The notes: generated by a model from the letters alone, not told the origin. Shown: positions 51,486-60,237, counted from the first letter of the stretch. The stretch: DNA of 64,000 bases from Sedimenticola_A sp040506895 (GCA_040506895.1 JBEVVY010000001.1:2899116-2963115); one strand, 5' to 3'. A program made the numbers and translations.

Positions 51486-53594
51486 TCAGAAGCTGTAGGT
51501 ATAGGTCAGCATGGCCGCGCGGGGTGAGCCGGCGGAGTAGCTGCGCGTACCGCTGGAGCTCTTCTTCACCTCGACGGCGTAACGCTTGTCGAAGAGGTTC
51601 TCGACATTGAGGGTCAGTGAGTGTGGTCCCTTCTCGTAACCGACCATCAGGCTGGTGACGAAGTCGTAGCCGTCATACTTTTCGGTGTTGGCGTTGTCCA
51701 TGTAGTACTCGCCCCAGCTGTCGCTCTGGACCCTCGCCTTCCAGCCACTGGGGTGGTTGTAGTCGAGGCTCAGGCCGTACTGGAGTCTGGGCACGTAGGG
51801 GATCTGGTTGCCGGAGTGGTCCGTTGAGCCCGACTCCACGAAGTCGACAAAGGTGTAGTCGCTGTAGGCGTAGTTGGCACCCAGGGACCAGTGCTTTGCA
51901 ATGTCGTAGCGGCCGCTGAACTCGAGACCCTTCTTGAGGGTCTTGCCGGCGTTCTTGAACTCGCTGGTCCAGCCGGTGTAGACCTGGATGATGTCATCAC
52001 TGACCGTGGTGCGGTAGGCGGAGAGGTCGAAGGACCAGTCCCTGGCGCGCCCCTTCAGGCCGACCTCGAAATTGCGTGCAATGGAGGCCTCCAGGTTGGG
52101 GTTGTCGTTGATCTCACCCTCTGAGGGCACCTGTCCCGACTGGGCCAGGTTGGCGAACAGGTTGAGCCTGTCGTTGAGGGCGTAGTTGACGCCCAGGCTG
52201 GGGGAGAAGAGGTCGAAGGTCTTGTCCGTCAGCGTGGTGACCGGCGATCCGTGGTCGGAATAGGTGCCTGAGCTCCAGCTGTAGGTGCTGTACTCCACCA
52301 CCTCGAGGTCGAAGTTCATCTTGTCGAAGCGGAAGCCGGCGTCCACTGTCAGGCGGTCGGAGGGCCTGAAGGTCTCCTGCACGAAAATGCCGAAGAGGGT
52401 ATTGGTGGCATCTTCGGTCTCCATCAGGTCGCCCATGGCGTCGGAGTTTGTGCTGACGATTCTTCCCCCGAAAATGGTATTAACGTCGGCATACTTGTAT
52501 TTCTTCGCACCGTTGGTGTCATCTATTCGCGCAGTGAGACCTGCCACCAGGGTGCTCTCGCCCCACAGTTGGTGGTTGTAGGCGAACTCAAGGTCGCCTC
52601 CAAGGACATTGGTGCCGGGGTTGTCGTTGATGCGCGCGGTAACCGGATGAAAGTGGTCCCAGTGGTTGAAGTAGAGCCTGGGCTTGAACACCAGGTCGCC
52701 GTACTCCTTCTCGTAGCGGGTGTTGAAGAACCAGATGGTGGAGTAGCGTCCGCTGTGCTTCCAGGCGTCCTTGGTGCCGGTCTGCTTGCCGGTGGTGAGG
52801 AAATCGGACCACTCGCTGTCGCCCATGCTGCCCGGCAGCTGCATATCCGCCTTGGAGTAGCTGAGCTCGGTCTCCAGGGTGGCGTCGTCACTGGTGAGCA
52901 GGCCGTGCTTGAGGCTGATCTGCTGGGTGTCGAACTTGTTCCAGCGGCGCCAGTCGTTGTCCATGGCGCGATGGGATGCGGTGACGGAGAAGGCGTTGTT
53001 CTCGTCGATCTCACCCCCCACGCGGGCATGCAGCAGCTGCCCGCCATGCTGGCCGAGGCCGGCCTTGATGCGGTTCTGCTCGTTGTCGAAAACCGACTTG
53101 GAGATGATCTGGATGGTGCCGCCTGCAGAGCCGCTGCCGTAGAGGGAGCCCGGGCCCTTGGTGATCTCGATGCGCTCGATGTCCTGGGTATCGATGTAGT
53201 CGAAGCGGGAGAAACTGTCGGGGTCGGTCATGGGTACGCCATCCCGAAGCACCATGATTTCGCGCACCCCGTAGTTGGCCTTCTGGCCGGCGCCGCGGAT
53301 GATCAGCCGTGAGTCATAACCGCCGTTCTTGGAGTTGATCAGCACCCCGGGCGTACCCTGGATGGCGTCCTTGATATTGAACATCTTGGCCGCCTCGATG
53401 CGCTTTTCGTCGATAACGCTGATGGCCGAGGAGACCTCCTTGGTGCCACGCTCTATACGCGATGCAGTGACGCTGATGGTGTCGAGTTCATTGATCTCGT
53501 CCTGGGCGTCGGCGGCCATCAGCGGGTTGCTGCCCAGCGCGAAGCCTGCCGAGAGCGCCATCGAGATGGCAAGTTGAATTCTGTTTCTTTTCAT
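51486..53594 (-). CDS. TonB-dependent outer-membrane receptor
   Basis: 702 residues. A signal peptide (ending PLMAADA) is followed by a TonB box-like DTISVTAS, a plug domain (AIQGTPGVLINSKNGG, IRGAG, MVLRDGVPM, IERIEITKGPGSLYGSGSAGG), and a 22-strand barrel ending in TYSF. The plug resembles FepA/CirA-like and copper-type receptors; the ligand is unknown. It heads the operon with its own energiser genes, which suggests a specialised, self-contained uptake route. Confidence 0.95.
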   Translation of the reverse strand: MKRNRIQLAISMALSAGFALGSNPLMAADAQDEINELDTISVTASRIERGTKEVSSAISVIDEKRIEAAKMFNIKDAIQGTPGVLINSKNGGYDSRLIIRGAGQKANYGVREIMVLRDGVPMTDPDSFSRFDYIDTQDIERIEITKGPGSLYGSGSAGGTIQIISKSVFDNEQNRIKAGLGQHGGQLLHARVGGEIDENNAFSVTASHRAMDNDWRRWNKFDTQQISLKHGLLTSDDATLETELSYSKADMQLPGSMGDSEWSDFLTTGKQTGTKDAWKHSGRYSTIWFFNTRYEKEYGDLVFKPRLYFNHWDHFHPVTARINDNPGTNVLGGDLEFAYNHQLWGESTLVAGLTARIDDTNGAKKYKYADVNTIFGGRIVSTNSDAMGDLMETEDATNTLFGIFVQETFRPSDRLTVDAGFRFDKMNFDLEVVEYSTYSWSSGTYSDHGSPVTTLTDKTFDLFSPSLGVNYALNDRLNLFANLAQSGQVPSEGEINDNPNLEASIARNFEVGLKGRARDWSFDLSAYRTTVSDDIIQVYTGWTSEFKNAGKTLKKGLEFSGRYDIAKHWSLGANYAYSDYTFVDFVESGSTDHSGNQIPYVPRLQYGLSLDYNHPSGWKARVQSDSWGEYYMDNANTEKYDGYDFVTSLMVGYEKGPHSLTLNVENLFDKRYAVEVKKSSSGTRSYSAGSPRAAMLTYTYSF

Positions 53595-53720
53595 CTTTAT
53601 CAGTCCGTACAGCTGGTGAGAGAGGTCTGCGTCAGCGTCGGGAGAGATCCCCGGCGCATGGCCACTGTTCTAGCGGACTGAATTTTATTTACCCGGAAGT
53701 CACGGGGGATTGACCTATGG

Positions 53721-53736
53721 GGTGATAAATCTCACC
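53721..53736. promoter_or_regulatory. Perfect GGTGA-N6-TCACC dyad upstream of the TonB receptor
   Basis: A dyad with the spacing of Crp/Fnr family sites (TGTGA-N6-TCACA, with G and C replacing the outer T and A). It lies 127 bases before the receptor start. A second palindrome, GTGATATCAC, is at 53829-53838. The rest of the 298-base gap before apaH contains nothing else I recognise. Confidence 0.5.
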
Positions 53737-53828
53737 TGAAGGCTGCAAATATCAATAAAAACAATGGGATATGATTTCTGCCCAGGAAATTATTTTTTTT
53801 GTGTGGGGCAGCTGGCCGATGGGGGTGT

Positions 53829-53838
53829 GTGATATCAC
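53829..53838. promoter_or_regulatory. Ten-base palindrome GTGATATCAC
   Basis: A perfect palindrome between the receptor promoter region and the apaH stop; its half-site GTGA is shared with the dyad at 53721. Confidence 0.35.
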
Positions 53839-53892
53839 CCAATTTTCTCTCCAGCTGGCCGGTCGGTTCAGCGGAAAGCCGACAAGGATCTG

Positions 53893-54738
53893 TCAGCGGG
53901 ACTGCTTCGGTTTCACCGCACCGGGGCAGTCGATCTGGTGGTGCCGGTACTCTTTTTTCCTGTGCAGTCTGAGGGCGGTCAGGCGGCCGCCCCAGAGGCA
54001 GCCGGTATCCAGTGCCCAGATATTCTCCTGGTGGCGGTAGCCCAGGGTGGACCAGTGGCCGAAGAGAATGCGGTCTGCGCGGCTTCTGCGGTCGGGCATC
54101 TCGAACCAGGGCAACAGGGCGGGTCCCTGGGAGCCGGGTGGTCCTTTCTCCTTGAGCGCCATGTTGCCCTCGCTGTCACAGTAGCGCAGGCGGGTGAAGG
54201 CGTTGGTGATGAAGCGCAACCTCTCCATGCCCTTGGGATCGTCTGTCCAGCAGGCAGGCTCGTTGCCATACATCTGGTGGCAGTAGTCGTGAAAGCCCTC
54301 GCCCTGGAGCGTGGCCTCCAGCTCCCGCGCACAGCCCAGCGCGGTTTCGATATCCCACTGTGGCGGGAGGCCGGCGTGAATCATGCTGAGGCCGCGTTTC
54401 CTGCTGTGATGCATCAGCGGGCGGTGGCGCAGCCAGTGGAGAAGCTCCTCCCGGTCCGGGGCGGCCAGAATCTCGTCCAGGGTGTGGTCTTTGCGGTTGT
54501 GCTTCAGGTTGCCCTCGGAGATGGCCAGCAGGTGCAGGTCGTGGTTGCCCAGCACGGTGATAGCGCGTTTCCCCAGCTTCTTGACGAAGCGGAGCACTTC
54601 CAGCGAGTGGGGGCCGCGATTGACCAGGTCCCCGGCGAACCAGAGTTTGTCCTTGGTTTCGTCGAAGCGGATCCGCTCCAGCAGCAGCTGCAGTTCGTCG
54701 TAGCAGCCCTGTACGTCACCTATGGCATATACGGCCAT
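53893..54738 (-). CDS. apaH: Diadenosine tetraphosphatase
   Basis: 281 residues. The metallophosphatase motifs GDVQGCYDEL, GDLVNRGPHS and GNHDLHLL are all present. ApaH hydrolyses Ap4A symmetrically and also decaps Np4-RNA. It is the last of apaG-DUF2238-apaH on the minus strand. Confidence 0.97.
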   Translation of the reverse strand: MAVYAIGDVQGCYDELQLLLERIRFDETKDKLWFAGDLVNRGPHSLEVLRFVKKLGKRAITVLGNHDLHLLAISEGNLKHNRKDHTLDEILAAPDREELLHWLRHRPLMHHSRKRGLSMIHAGLPPQWDIETALGCARELEATLQGEGFHDYCHQMYGNEPACWTDDPKGMERLRFITNAFTRLRYCDSEGNMALKEKGPPGSQGPALLPWFEMPDRRSRADRILFGHWSTLGYRHQENIWALDTGCLWGGRLTALRLHRKKEYRHHQIDCPGAVKPKQSR

Positions 54739-54760
54739 TTTGCCCTCTTCTTCCTGCGTG

Positions 54761-55387
54761 TCAGTTTTCTTTCAGATGGGGTTCGAGTTGGCGGTCATGA
54801 ACCCGGTTCAGCAAAAGCTGGGCACTGATAGCGCCAATCAGTGCCAGGAACATATCCCACTGGGTGTCCCAGTGATCGCCCTGTGTGCCCAGGAAGGCCT
54901 CTGCCGCCTCTTCACTGAGCAGCGCGGTCCACCACTCGATCATCTCATAAAATGCAGAGAATGCGAGGCAGATACTGGTGACCACCAGGAACAGCCATTT
55001 GCCCTGTAGCAGGGGTGAGCGGCGCAGAAGAATCTCGCGGGCCAGGATGGCCGGAATAAATCCCTGGGCCAGGTGTCCCACCCGGTCGTAGTGGTTTCGC
55101 GAGAGCTCAAGCGTGTCGCGCAGCCAGTTGAAGAGTGGCACCTCGGCATAGGTGTAGTGGCCGCCGATCATCAGTATCAGTGCGTGCAGGGCGAGCAGTC
55201 GGTAGAGCAGGGGGGTGAGGGTAAAGGCGCGATAGCTGGGTACCAGGATGGCGATGCCGATCATCACCGGGACGGTTTCCAGGAACCAGGTGTAGCGGTC
55301 GGCTACCGGATCGAAACCGCTGGCCAGCAGGAACAGGCTGACCGCAGCTAGAAGAGTGACCGGTTCGCGCGCCTCGTGCCTAATCAA
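54761..55387 (-). CDS. DUF2238 membrane protein (YjdF-like)
   Basis: 208 residues with about six transmembrane segments. YDRVGHLAQGFIPAILAREILLRR, FSAFYEMIEWW and GTQGDHWDTQWDMFLALIGA are the DUF2238 hallmarks (His, Glu, Glu, Asp). The function is unknown. It is inserted between apaG and apaH, which are adjacent in many other gammaproteobacteria. Confidence 0.88.
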   Translation of the reverse strand: MIRHEAREPVTLLAAVSLFLLASGFDPVADRYTWFLETVPVMIGIAILVPSYRAFTLTPLLYRLLALHALILMIGGHYTYAEVPLFNWLRDTLELSRNHYDRVGHLAQGFIPAILAREILLRRSPLLQGKWLFLVVTSICLAFSAFYEMIEWWTALLSEEAAEAFLGTQGDHWDTQWDMFLALIGAISAQLLLNRVHDRQLEPHLKEN

Positions 55388-55414
55388 TTCAGTACGCCTT
55401 GCCCGGGATTCATC

Positions 55415-55798
55415 TCAGTTGAGGCTGTTGGGGATCGCCAGTGAGAAAGGTGCGATGGGGGCGTCGAAGAACTCGCCGTTGTCGTTGCGCATCTGGTAGC
55501 TGCCCTGCATGGTCCCCACCGGGGTCTCCAGGGAGGTGCCGCTGGTGTAGCGGAAATCCTCGCCGGGTCGCAGGTAGGGCTGTTCGCCCACCACGCCCTC
55601 TCCGTGCACCTCCTGGGTGCGGCCGTTGGCATCGGTGATGATCCAGTGGCGGTTGAGCAGGCGTGCAGCAGTATCACCGCTGTTGTGGATGGTGATGGTA
55701 TAGGCGAAGACGTAGTGGTCCTGCTCGGGGCTGGACTGGCTTTCGATGTAGGCGGTCTCTACGTCGACGTTGATCTGGTTTTCGCTGTTCTGCTGCAT
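55415..55798 (-). CDS. apaG: ApaG protein (DUF525)
   Basis: 127 residues from ATG 55798. YAYTITIHNSGD-like FAYTITIHNSGD, RLLNRHWIITDANG and GTSLETPVGTMQGSYQM are ApaG signatures, a fibronectin-like fold. The upstream extension to 55849 is not conserved. In many genomes it follows rsmA; no rsmA is present here. Confidence 0.94.
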   Translation of the reverse strand: MQQNSENQINVDVETAYIESQSSPEQDHYVFAYTITIHNSGDTAARLLNRHWIITDANGRTQEVHGEGVVGEQPYLRPGEDFRYTSGTSLETPVGTMQGSYQMRNDNGEFFDAPIAPFSLAIPNSLN

Positions 55799-55947
55799 TT
55801 GCCGGGATGTAATAAAATAGATAGTGAACTGCGCGCACGTTATAGTCACCGCAGGTTAAAAGCAAGTTTATTGACCCGCGCCGGGCTAATGGTTTCCCCG
55901 GCCGCGGCCGATAGGACAATCAACAGGAAAAATGAGGTATCTGTGCC

Positions 55948-56397
55948 ATGTGGCGTCGAATACTGCTCGCTGTTTTTATTTTCACCGCCTGCGCGGTCCA
56001 GGCAGCTGACCAGAACCAGCAGCTGCTGATGGCGGCCAGCAAGGGGCTCGAGGCTATGGTCTCCGACCTGCTTGCCCAGGGGGCCGATGCAAACGCGAAA
56101 AATGCCAACGGTCGTCCTGTACTGGTGATAGCGGCATTCAATGGTAACGTGCGCACCCTGCGTGCCCTGGTTGGCGCCGGGGCGGATGTCAACGCGGTGG
56201 ACGCGGCAGGCAACTCCGCCCTGATGGAGGCGGCGGCCTTCGGGCATCTCGAGGCGGTATCGGCGCTGATATCAGCCGGCGCCGATGTGAACCTGAAGAA
56301 CACGGCGGGCACGGATGCCATGAAGCGGGCGGAAATCGGTAAGCATGCCGCTGTCATCAAGCTGCTGCAGGAGTCGGGGTCCGGTTCCGAAGAGTAG
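55948..56397 (+). CDS. Secreted ankyrin-repeat protein
   Basis: 149 residues: signal peptide (ILLAVFIFTACAVQA), then about four ankyrin repeats (LLMAASKGLEAMVSDLLAQGADANAKN, PVLVIAAFNGNVRTLRALVGAGADVNAVD, ALMEAAAFGHLEAVSALISAGADVNLKN, and a short last one). A periplasmic protein-interaction role is likely; the partner is unknown. It is divergent from apaG and starts the plus-strand block. Confidence 0.85.
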   Translation: MWRRILLAVFIFTACAVQAADQNQQLLMAASKGLEAMVSDLLAQGADANAKNANGRPVLVIAAFNGNVRTLRALVGAGADVNAVDAAGNSALMEAAAFGHLEAVSALISAGADVNLKNTAGTDAMKRAEIGKHAAVIKLLQESGSGSEE

Positions 56398-56546
56398 CGG
56401 TTGTGAGAGCCGGTTCTCATTTTTCAGGGCATTCCGCGTGCCGGGCCCTGTGAAAATCCCTGCAGTTGTGAACTGGTTAAAAGTTAATTACCCCGCCATT
56501 GGCCATGATTCCCTGTACTCCCCTGAAAAAAGCCACAGGAGGGGGT

Positions 56547-56696
56547 ATGTACAGAAGCTATCACCCAAGACCCCGCAAGCCCGATATTCTACTGCTCCTG
56601 ATCGCCGTGGTCGGCATCGCCACGGCGGTCACTCTCACCTTCCACCTGCAGGCCGTGGGTCACGAGGTCTCTGTGGCATCCATACTCGGCCGCTGA
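56547..56696 (+). CDS. Small single-pass membrane protein, 49 residues
   Basis: MYRSYHPRPRKPD precedes one transmembrane helix (ILLLLIAVVGIATAVTLTF), then about 15 residues. A very strong ribosome site (AGGAGGGGG) lies directly upstream of ATG 56547, deciding the start over an upstream ATG at 56499. The basic N-terminus should remain in the cytoplasm. No family is recognised. Confidence 0.65.
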   Translation: MYRSYHPRPRKPDILLLLIAVVGIATAVTLTFHLQAVGHEVSVASILGR

Positions 56697-56782
56697 GGCG
56701 TCCGCTCTACGGCCACTCTGCGTGGCTCCTGCAGCTGGGATGGTTTAAAATCCCCACTTTTTTAGACCATTGCGGGTGAACA

Positions 56783-57730
56783 ATGAGCGAAAAACTGCGC
56801 GTAGGCGTTGTCGGTGTCGGTTATCTCGGGCGTTTCCACGCGTTGATCTACTCCCGGATGCCCAACGTGGAGCTGGTTGGCGTTGCCGATATCAACAAGG
56901 AGACTGCGCGTAGCGTGGCCGGGGAGTGCGGCTGCGAGGCCTTCGAACTGGGCAGGGATCTGCTCGGCAAGGTGGACGCGGTCAGCATCGTCGTTCCCAC
57001 AACCCACCACCTCGATGAGGCCCGTCCGTTCCTGGAGAACGGAGTCCACATGCTGCTGGAGAAGCCCATCGCCTCCACGGTGGAGGAGGGGCGCGAGATC
57101 GTGCGCATTGCCGAGGAGGGCGGCGCGATACTGCAGATCGGGCATCTGGAACGATTCAATGCCGGGGTCATGGCGCTGGCGGAACGTATCGTGCGCCCAC
57201 GGTTTATCGAGGCTCACCGCATGGGTGGATTCGTGGCACGGGCCACGGATGTGGACGTGGTGTCGGACCTGATGATCCACGATATCGATATCATCCTGTC
57301 GCTGGTGAAATCGGAGATCACCTCTATCTCCGCGGTGGGTACCCCGGTGCTCACCCAGCATGTCGATATCGCCAATGCCCGGCTGGAATTCGCCAACGGT
57401 ACCGTGGCCAATGTCATCGCCAGCCGTGTATCCGAGAAGCAGACCCGCCGCATCCGCGTGTTCGAAGAGAACCGCTACGAGTCCCTGGACTTTGTCGAGC
57501 AGCGTATCGAAACGGCCTATCCCAAACCAAGGCCCGGGGAGGAGTGGCCCGAGGTGGTGGTGGAGAAGTTGGATGTGGAGCCCGTGAAGCCCCTGGATGC
57601 CGAGCTGGCCGCTTTTGTCGACTGCATCAATAACGGATCCAGGCCGCTGGTGGATGGCCAGACAGGGCAGGAGGCCCTGGAGGTGGCGATGCGGGTCAAG
57701 GCGGAGATCATGGGGCGCCTGGAGAGCTGA
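56783..57730 (+). CDS. Gfo/Idh/MocA family sugar dehydrogenase, GnnA-like
   Basis: 315 residues. The Rossmann GVVGVGYLGRFHALIYSRM, EKPIAS and DLMIHDIDIILSLV (catalytic-loop His) are oxidoreductase signatures. The next gene is a sugar aminotransferase. This pair matches GnnA/GnnB of Acidithiobacillus, which turn UDP-GlcNAc into UDP-GlcNAc3N for lipid A with amide-linked chains. The function is inferred from pairing; the sugar could also be another LPS precursor. Confidence 0.8.
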   Translation: MSEKLRVGVVGVGYLGRFHALIYSRMPNVELVGVADINKETARSVAGECGCEAFELGRDLLGKVDAVSIVVPTTHHLDEARPFLENGVHMLLEKPIASTVEEGREIVRIAEEGGAILQIGHLERFNAGVMALAERIVRPRFIEAHRMGGFVARATDVDVVSDLMIHDIDIILSLVKSEITSISAVGTPVLTQHVDIANARLEFANGTVANVIASRVSEKQTRRIRVFEENRYESLDFVEQRIETAYPKPRPGEEWPEVVVEKLDVEPVKPLDAELAAFVDCINNGSRPLVDGQTGQEALEVAMRVKAEIMGRLES

Positions 57731-57825
57731 GGCACCATTCATCACTTGCAGTTTGCAGTCAGGCAACCGGCCGGCAGCAGGGCTGTTCAATCATCTGAAA
57801 TCTTTCAAACCGGCAGGACAATATC

Positions 57826-58938
57826 ATGACTGACAAGCCCATCCAGGGTGTCCCTTACCTGAGTCTACAGGCCGAGTTCGAATCGCTGCGCGAAGAGTGG
57901 TTCGAGGGTATCGGTGAGATCGGCGCCAGTGGCGCGTTCATCCTCGGACCCAATGTGCGTGCCTTCGAAGAGGAAGCGGCGGCGTATGTCGGCAGCCGAC
58001 ACGCGATCGCCGTGGCCAACGGCACGGATGCCCTGGTGCTCTCCCTGCGTGCCCTGGATATCGGTCCCGGAGACGAGGTGATCACCTCGCCCTTCACTTT
58101 CTTTGCCACCGCCGAGGCGATCTCCGTGGTGGGTGCCACCCCGGTGTTCGCCGATATCGAAGAGGGGAGCTTCAATATCGATCCCGAGAGCGTGCGTGCC
58201 AGGGTGAGCGGTAAGACCCGTGCCATTCTGCCGGTGCACATCTTCGGCAACCCCGCCGATATGACAGCGATCAAGGCGATTGCCGATGAGCATGGCCTGG
58301 CCGTGGTGGAAGATGGTGCCCAGGCATTCGGTGCCAGGCACGGAGACGGTATCGTGGGCAGTCACGGCGACACCGGCTGTTTCAGTTTCTATCCCACCAA
58401 GGTGCTCGGCTGCTACGGTGACGGCGGACTGATCACCACCAGCAGTGACGATATCAAGGCGCGCCTGCTGAAGCTCAGAAACCATGGCGCCAGTGCACCG
58501 TTCACCCATGATGAGCTGGGTTACAACAGTCGCCTGGACGAGGTGCAGGCGGCCCTTCTGCGAATCAAGCTGCGCAAGTTCGAGGCGGACGTGGATGCGC
58601 GGATCCGCGTGGCCGGTTGGTATGACGAGCGGCTGGCCGATCTCGACCTGGTGACCCCCGTGCACCCCTCCGCTGGACGTCATGCATTCAATCTCTACAC
58701 TATCCGCCACCCACGTCGGGATGCGCTGCGTGCCCATCTCAACGAGAACAAGGTGGGCAACAGCCAGTGCTATCCCCTCGGTCTGCACCTGCAGGAGATC
58801 TATAAGCCCCTGGGCTACAGGCCGGGCGATCTGCCGGTGGTCGACAGGCTCTGCAACGAAACCCTCTCGCTGCCGATCTTTCCCGCCATGAGCGAGGAGC
58901 AGGTGGCGCGGGTCTGCGAGCTGGTGGCGGAGGTGTGA
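57826..58938 (+). CDS. DegT/DnrJ/EryC1/StrS sugar aminotransferase, GnnB-like
   Basis: 370 residues. GTDALVLSLRALDIGPGDEV, VEDGAQAFGA and the Schiff-base lysine in FSFYPTKVLGCYGDGG mark the PLP-dependent sugar aminotransferase family. It follows the dehydrogenase, which would supply its 3-keto-sugar substrate. The stop overlaps the next start by one base. Confidence 0.85.
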   Translation: MTDKPIQGVPYLSLQAEFESLREEWFEGIGEIGASGAFILGPNVRAFEEEAAAYVGSRHAIAVANGTDALVLSLRALDIGPGDEVITSPFTFFATAEAISVVGATPVFADIEEGSFNIDPESVRARVSGKTRAILPVHIFGNPADMTAIKAIADEHGLAVVEDGAQAFGARHGDGIVGSHGDTGCFSFYPTKVLGCYGDGGLITTSSDDIKARLLKLRNHGASAPFTHDELGYNSRLDEVQAALLRIKLRKFEADVDARIRVAGWYDERLADLDLVTPVHPSAGRHAFNLYTIRHPRRDALRAHLNENKVGNSQCYPLGLHLQEIYKPLGYRPGDLPVVDRLCNETLSLPIFPAMSEEQVARVCELVAEV

Positions 58939-59459
58939 TGGACGCCGGGCCGGGGCAGCTTCTCTATTTTGCCTATGGCTCCAATCTCTGCGTGCCCAGG
59001 CTGAAGGCGCGTACCCCCTCCTGCAGGGTGCTCGGCAGGGGCGTGATCCAGGGTCACCGTCTCAGTTTTCACAAGATAGGACGGGACGGCTCCGCCAAGT
59101 GCAATGCCCTCTATACCGGGCAGACGCCGGATTTGGTGGAAGGTGCTGTGTACGCCATCTCCCAGTCGGAGCGTGCCGCGCTGGACGAGGCGGAGGACCT
59201 GGGGCGGGGCTACGATGCCTGCCAGGTTCAGGTTGAAACCGGGTCGGGTCTGATTTCGGCCCTGACCTACTGCGCCCGGCCCGAGATGATCGATGACAGC
59301 CTTCTGCCCTTCGACTGGTACAAGGCGTTCGTCATCGCGGGGGCGCGGCATCATCGGCTGCCCGGCGACTACATTGCCCGGCTCGAAGAGGTACCCGCCA
59401 GTGAAGACCTGGACACCGCGCGCAACCTGGAGAACACTCGCATCCTCTCCCTGTTGTGA
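58938..59459 (+). CDS. Gamma-glutamylcyclotransferase-like protein
   Basis: 173 residues from ATG 58938, overlapping the upstream stop; GTG 58935 precedes it. YFAYGSNLCVPRLKAR and the later EGAVYAISQSERAALDEAEDLGRGY (catalytic Glu) fit the GGCT/AIG2 fold. Substrates in this superfamily vary, including gamma-glutamyl amines and small peptides, so the reaction is not assigned. Confidence 0.85.
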   Translation: MDAGPGQLLYFAYGSNLCVPRLKARTPSCRVLGRGVIQGHRLSFHKIGRDGSAKCNALYTGQTPDLVEGAVYAISQSERAALDEAEDLGRGYDACQVQVETGSGLISALTYCARPEMIDDSLLPFDWYKAFVIAGARHHRLPGDYIARLEEVPASEDLDTARNLENTRILSLL

Positions 59460-59504
59460 GTATTGCTACACTTGTCACTGATGCCGACTCTCAATGGAGG
59501 GGTG

Positions 59505-59903
59505 ATGGCTATATCAACACTGACCTGGAAGCCTGAATACACCACGGGCAACGAATCGGTTGATCACCAGCATCAGTACTTCACCGAGCTGATCAATCGT
59601 GTCTGTGCATCGTTGGAGCGCTCCGACGATGAGGCCTACCGCCGAAGGCTGCTGATGGAGCTGGTCAAATACGGTGAGTTCCATTTCTGTTCCGAGGAGA
59701 ACATCGCCTACGAACTGGGCCTCAAGGGGCAGCCGGTTCACCGGGATCGTCACCGGGAGATGCTCTCCGAACTGAACGACCACGTGGAGGATCTGCTGGC
59801 CGGTCGCTACACGGTTGCCCGCTTCGCCGATTTTCTGCACAACTGGTTTGCCGGGCATACCATTTACGAGGATACGGCCTTCTTTCTCCAGGGGGGGGAG
59901 TGA
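59505..59903 (+). CDS. Bacteriohemerythrin
   Basis: 132 residues from ATG 59505 with GGAGG upstream. The di-iron ligand pattern is visible: SVDHQHQYFTELIN, EFHFCSEE, HRDRHREM and NWFAGHTIYEDTAFF. It binds oxygen reversibly and may store or deliver it. It is a stand-alone domain, not fused to a signalling protein. Confidence 0.92.
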   Translation: MAISTLTWKPEYTTGNESVDHQHQYFTELINRVCASLERSDDEAYRRRLLMELVKYGEFHFCSEENIAYELGLKGQPVHRDRHREMLSELNDHVEDLLAGRYTVARFADFLHNWFAGHTIYEDTAFFLQGGE

Positions 59904-59904
59904 A

Positions 59905-60237
59905 ATGACGCCTTTCGCCGAGACGCCGGAGCCTCCCTATTATGCAGTGATCTTTGCTTCGGTACTCTCGGATGAGGCGGCTGACTATCCCGGGATGGCC
60001 GCCCGGATGCTTGAGCTGGCCAGGCAACAACCCGGTTTTCTCGGTGTGGAGTCGGCTCGCGATTCGGGGTTGGGGATCACCGTCTCCTACTGGAAGGATG
60101 AGGCCTCGATACGCCAGTGGCGCGATTAGGTCGAGCATGTGGCGGCGCGCAAGATGGGGCGGGAGAAATGGTATGCCGCCTACTCTCTCAGGGTGGCGCG
60201 GGTGGAGCGTGATTACCGGCTCGTCCCCTCAGACTGA
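59905..60237 (+). pseudogene. Antibiotic biosynthesis monooxygenase-domain protein with in-frame amber codon
   Basis: The full frame encodes 110 sense positions: EPPYYAVIFASVLSD, ARQQPGFLGVESARDSGLGITVSYWKDEASIRQWRD and, after TAG at 60127-60129 (codon 75), VEHVAARKMGREKWYAAYSLRVARVERDY. Both halves match the ABM/heme-degrading monooxygenase-like family without any frame change, so one point mutation broke the gene. The first 74 residues alone lack the C-terminal strand of the ferredoxin-like fold. Readthrough or sequencing error are alternatives. Confidence 0.85.

Noticed and set aside
53595..53892. Possible cobalamin riboswitch before the TonB receptor
   Set aside because: GCCACTG occurs only on the strand opposite to the receptor, and no B12 box or matching stems were found in the sense direction.
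53771..54040. 89-residue plus-strand frame overlapping the apaH 3' end
   Set aside because: It is antisense to apaH for most of its length, and its residues (Cys, Trp, Ser rich) show no family character.
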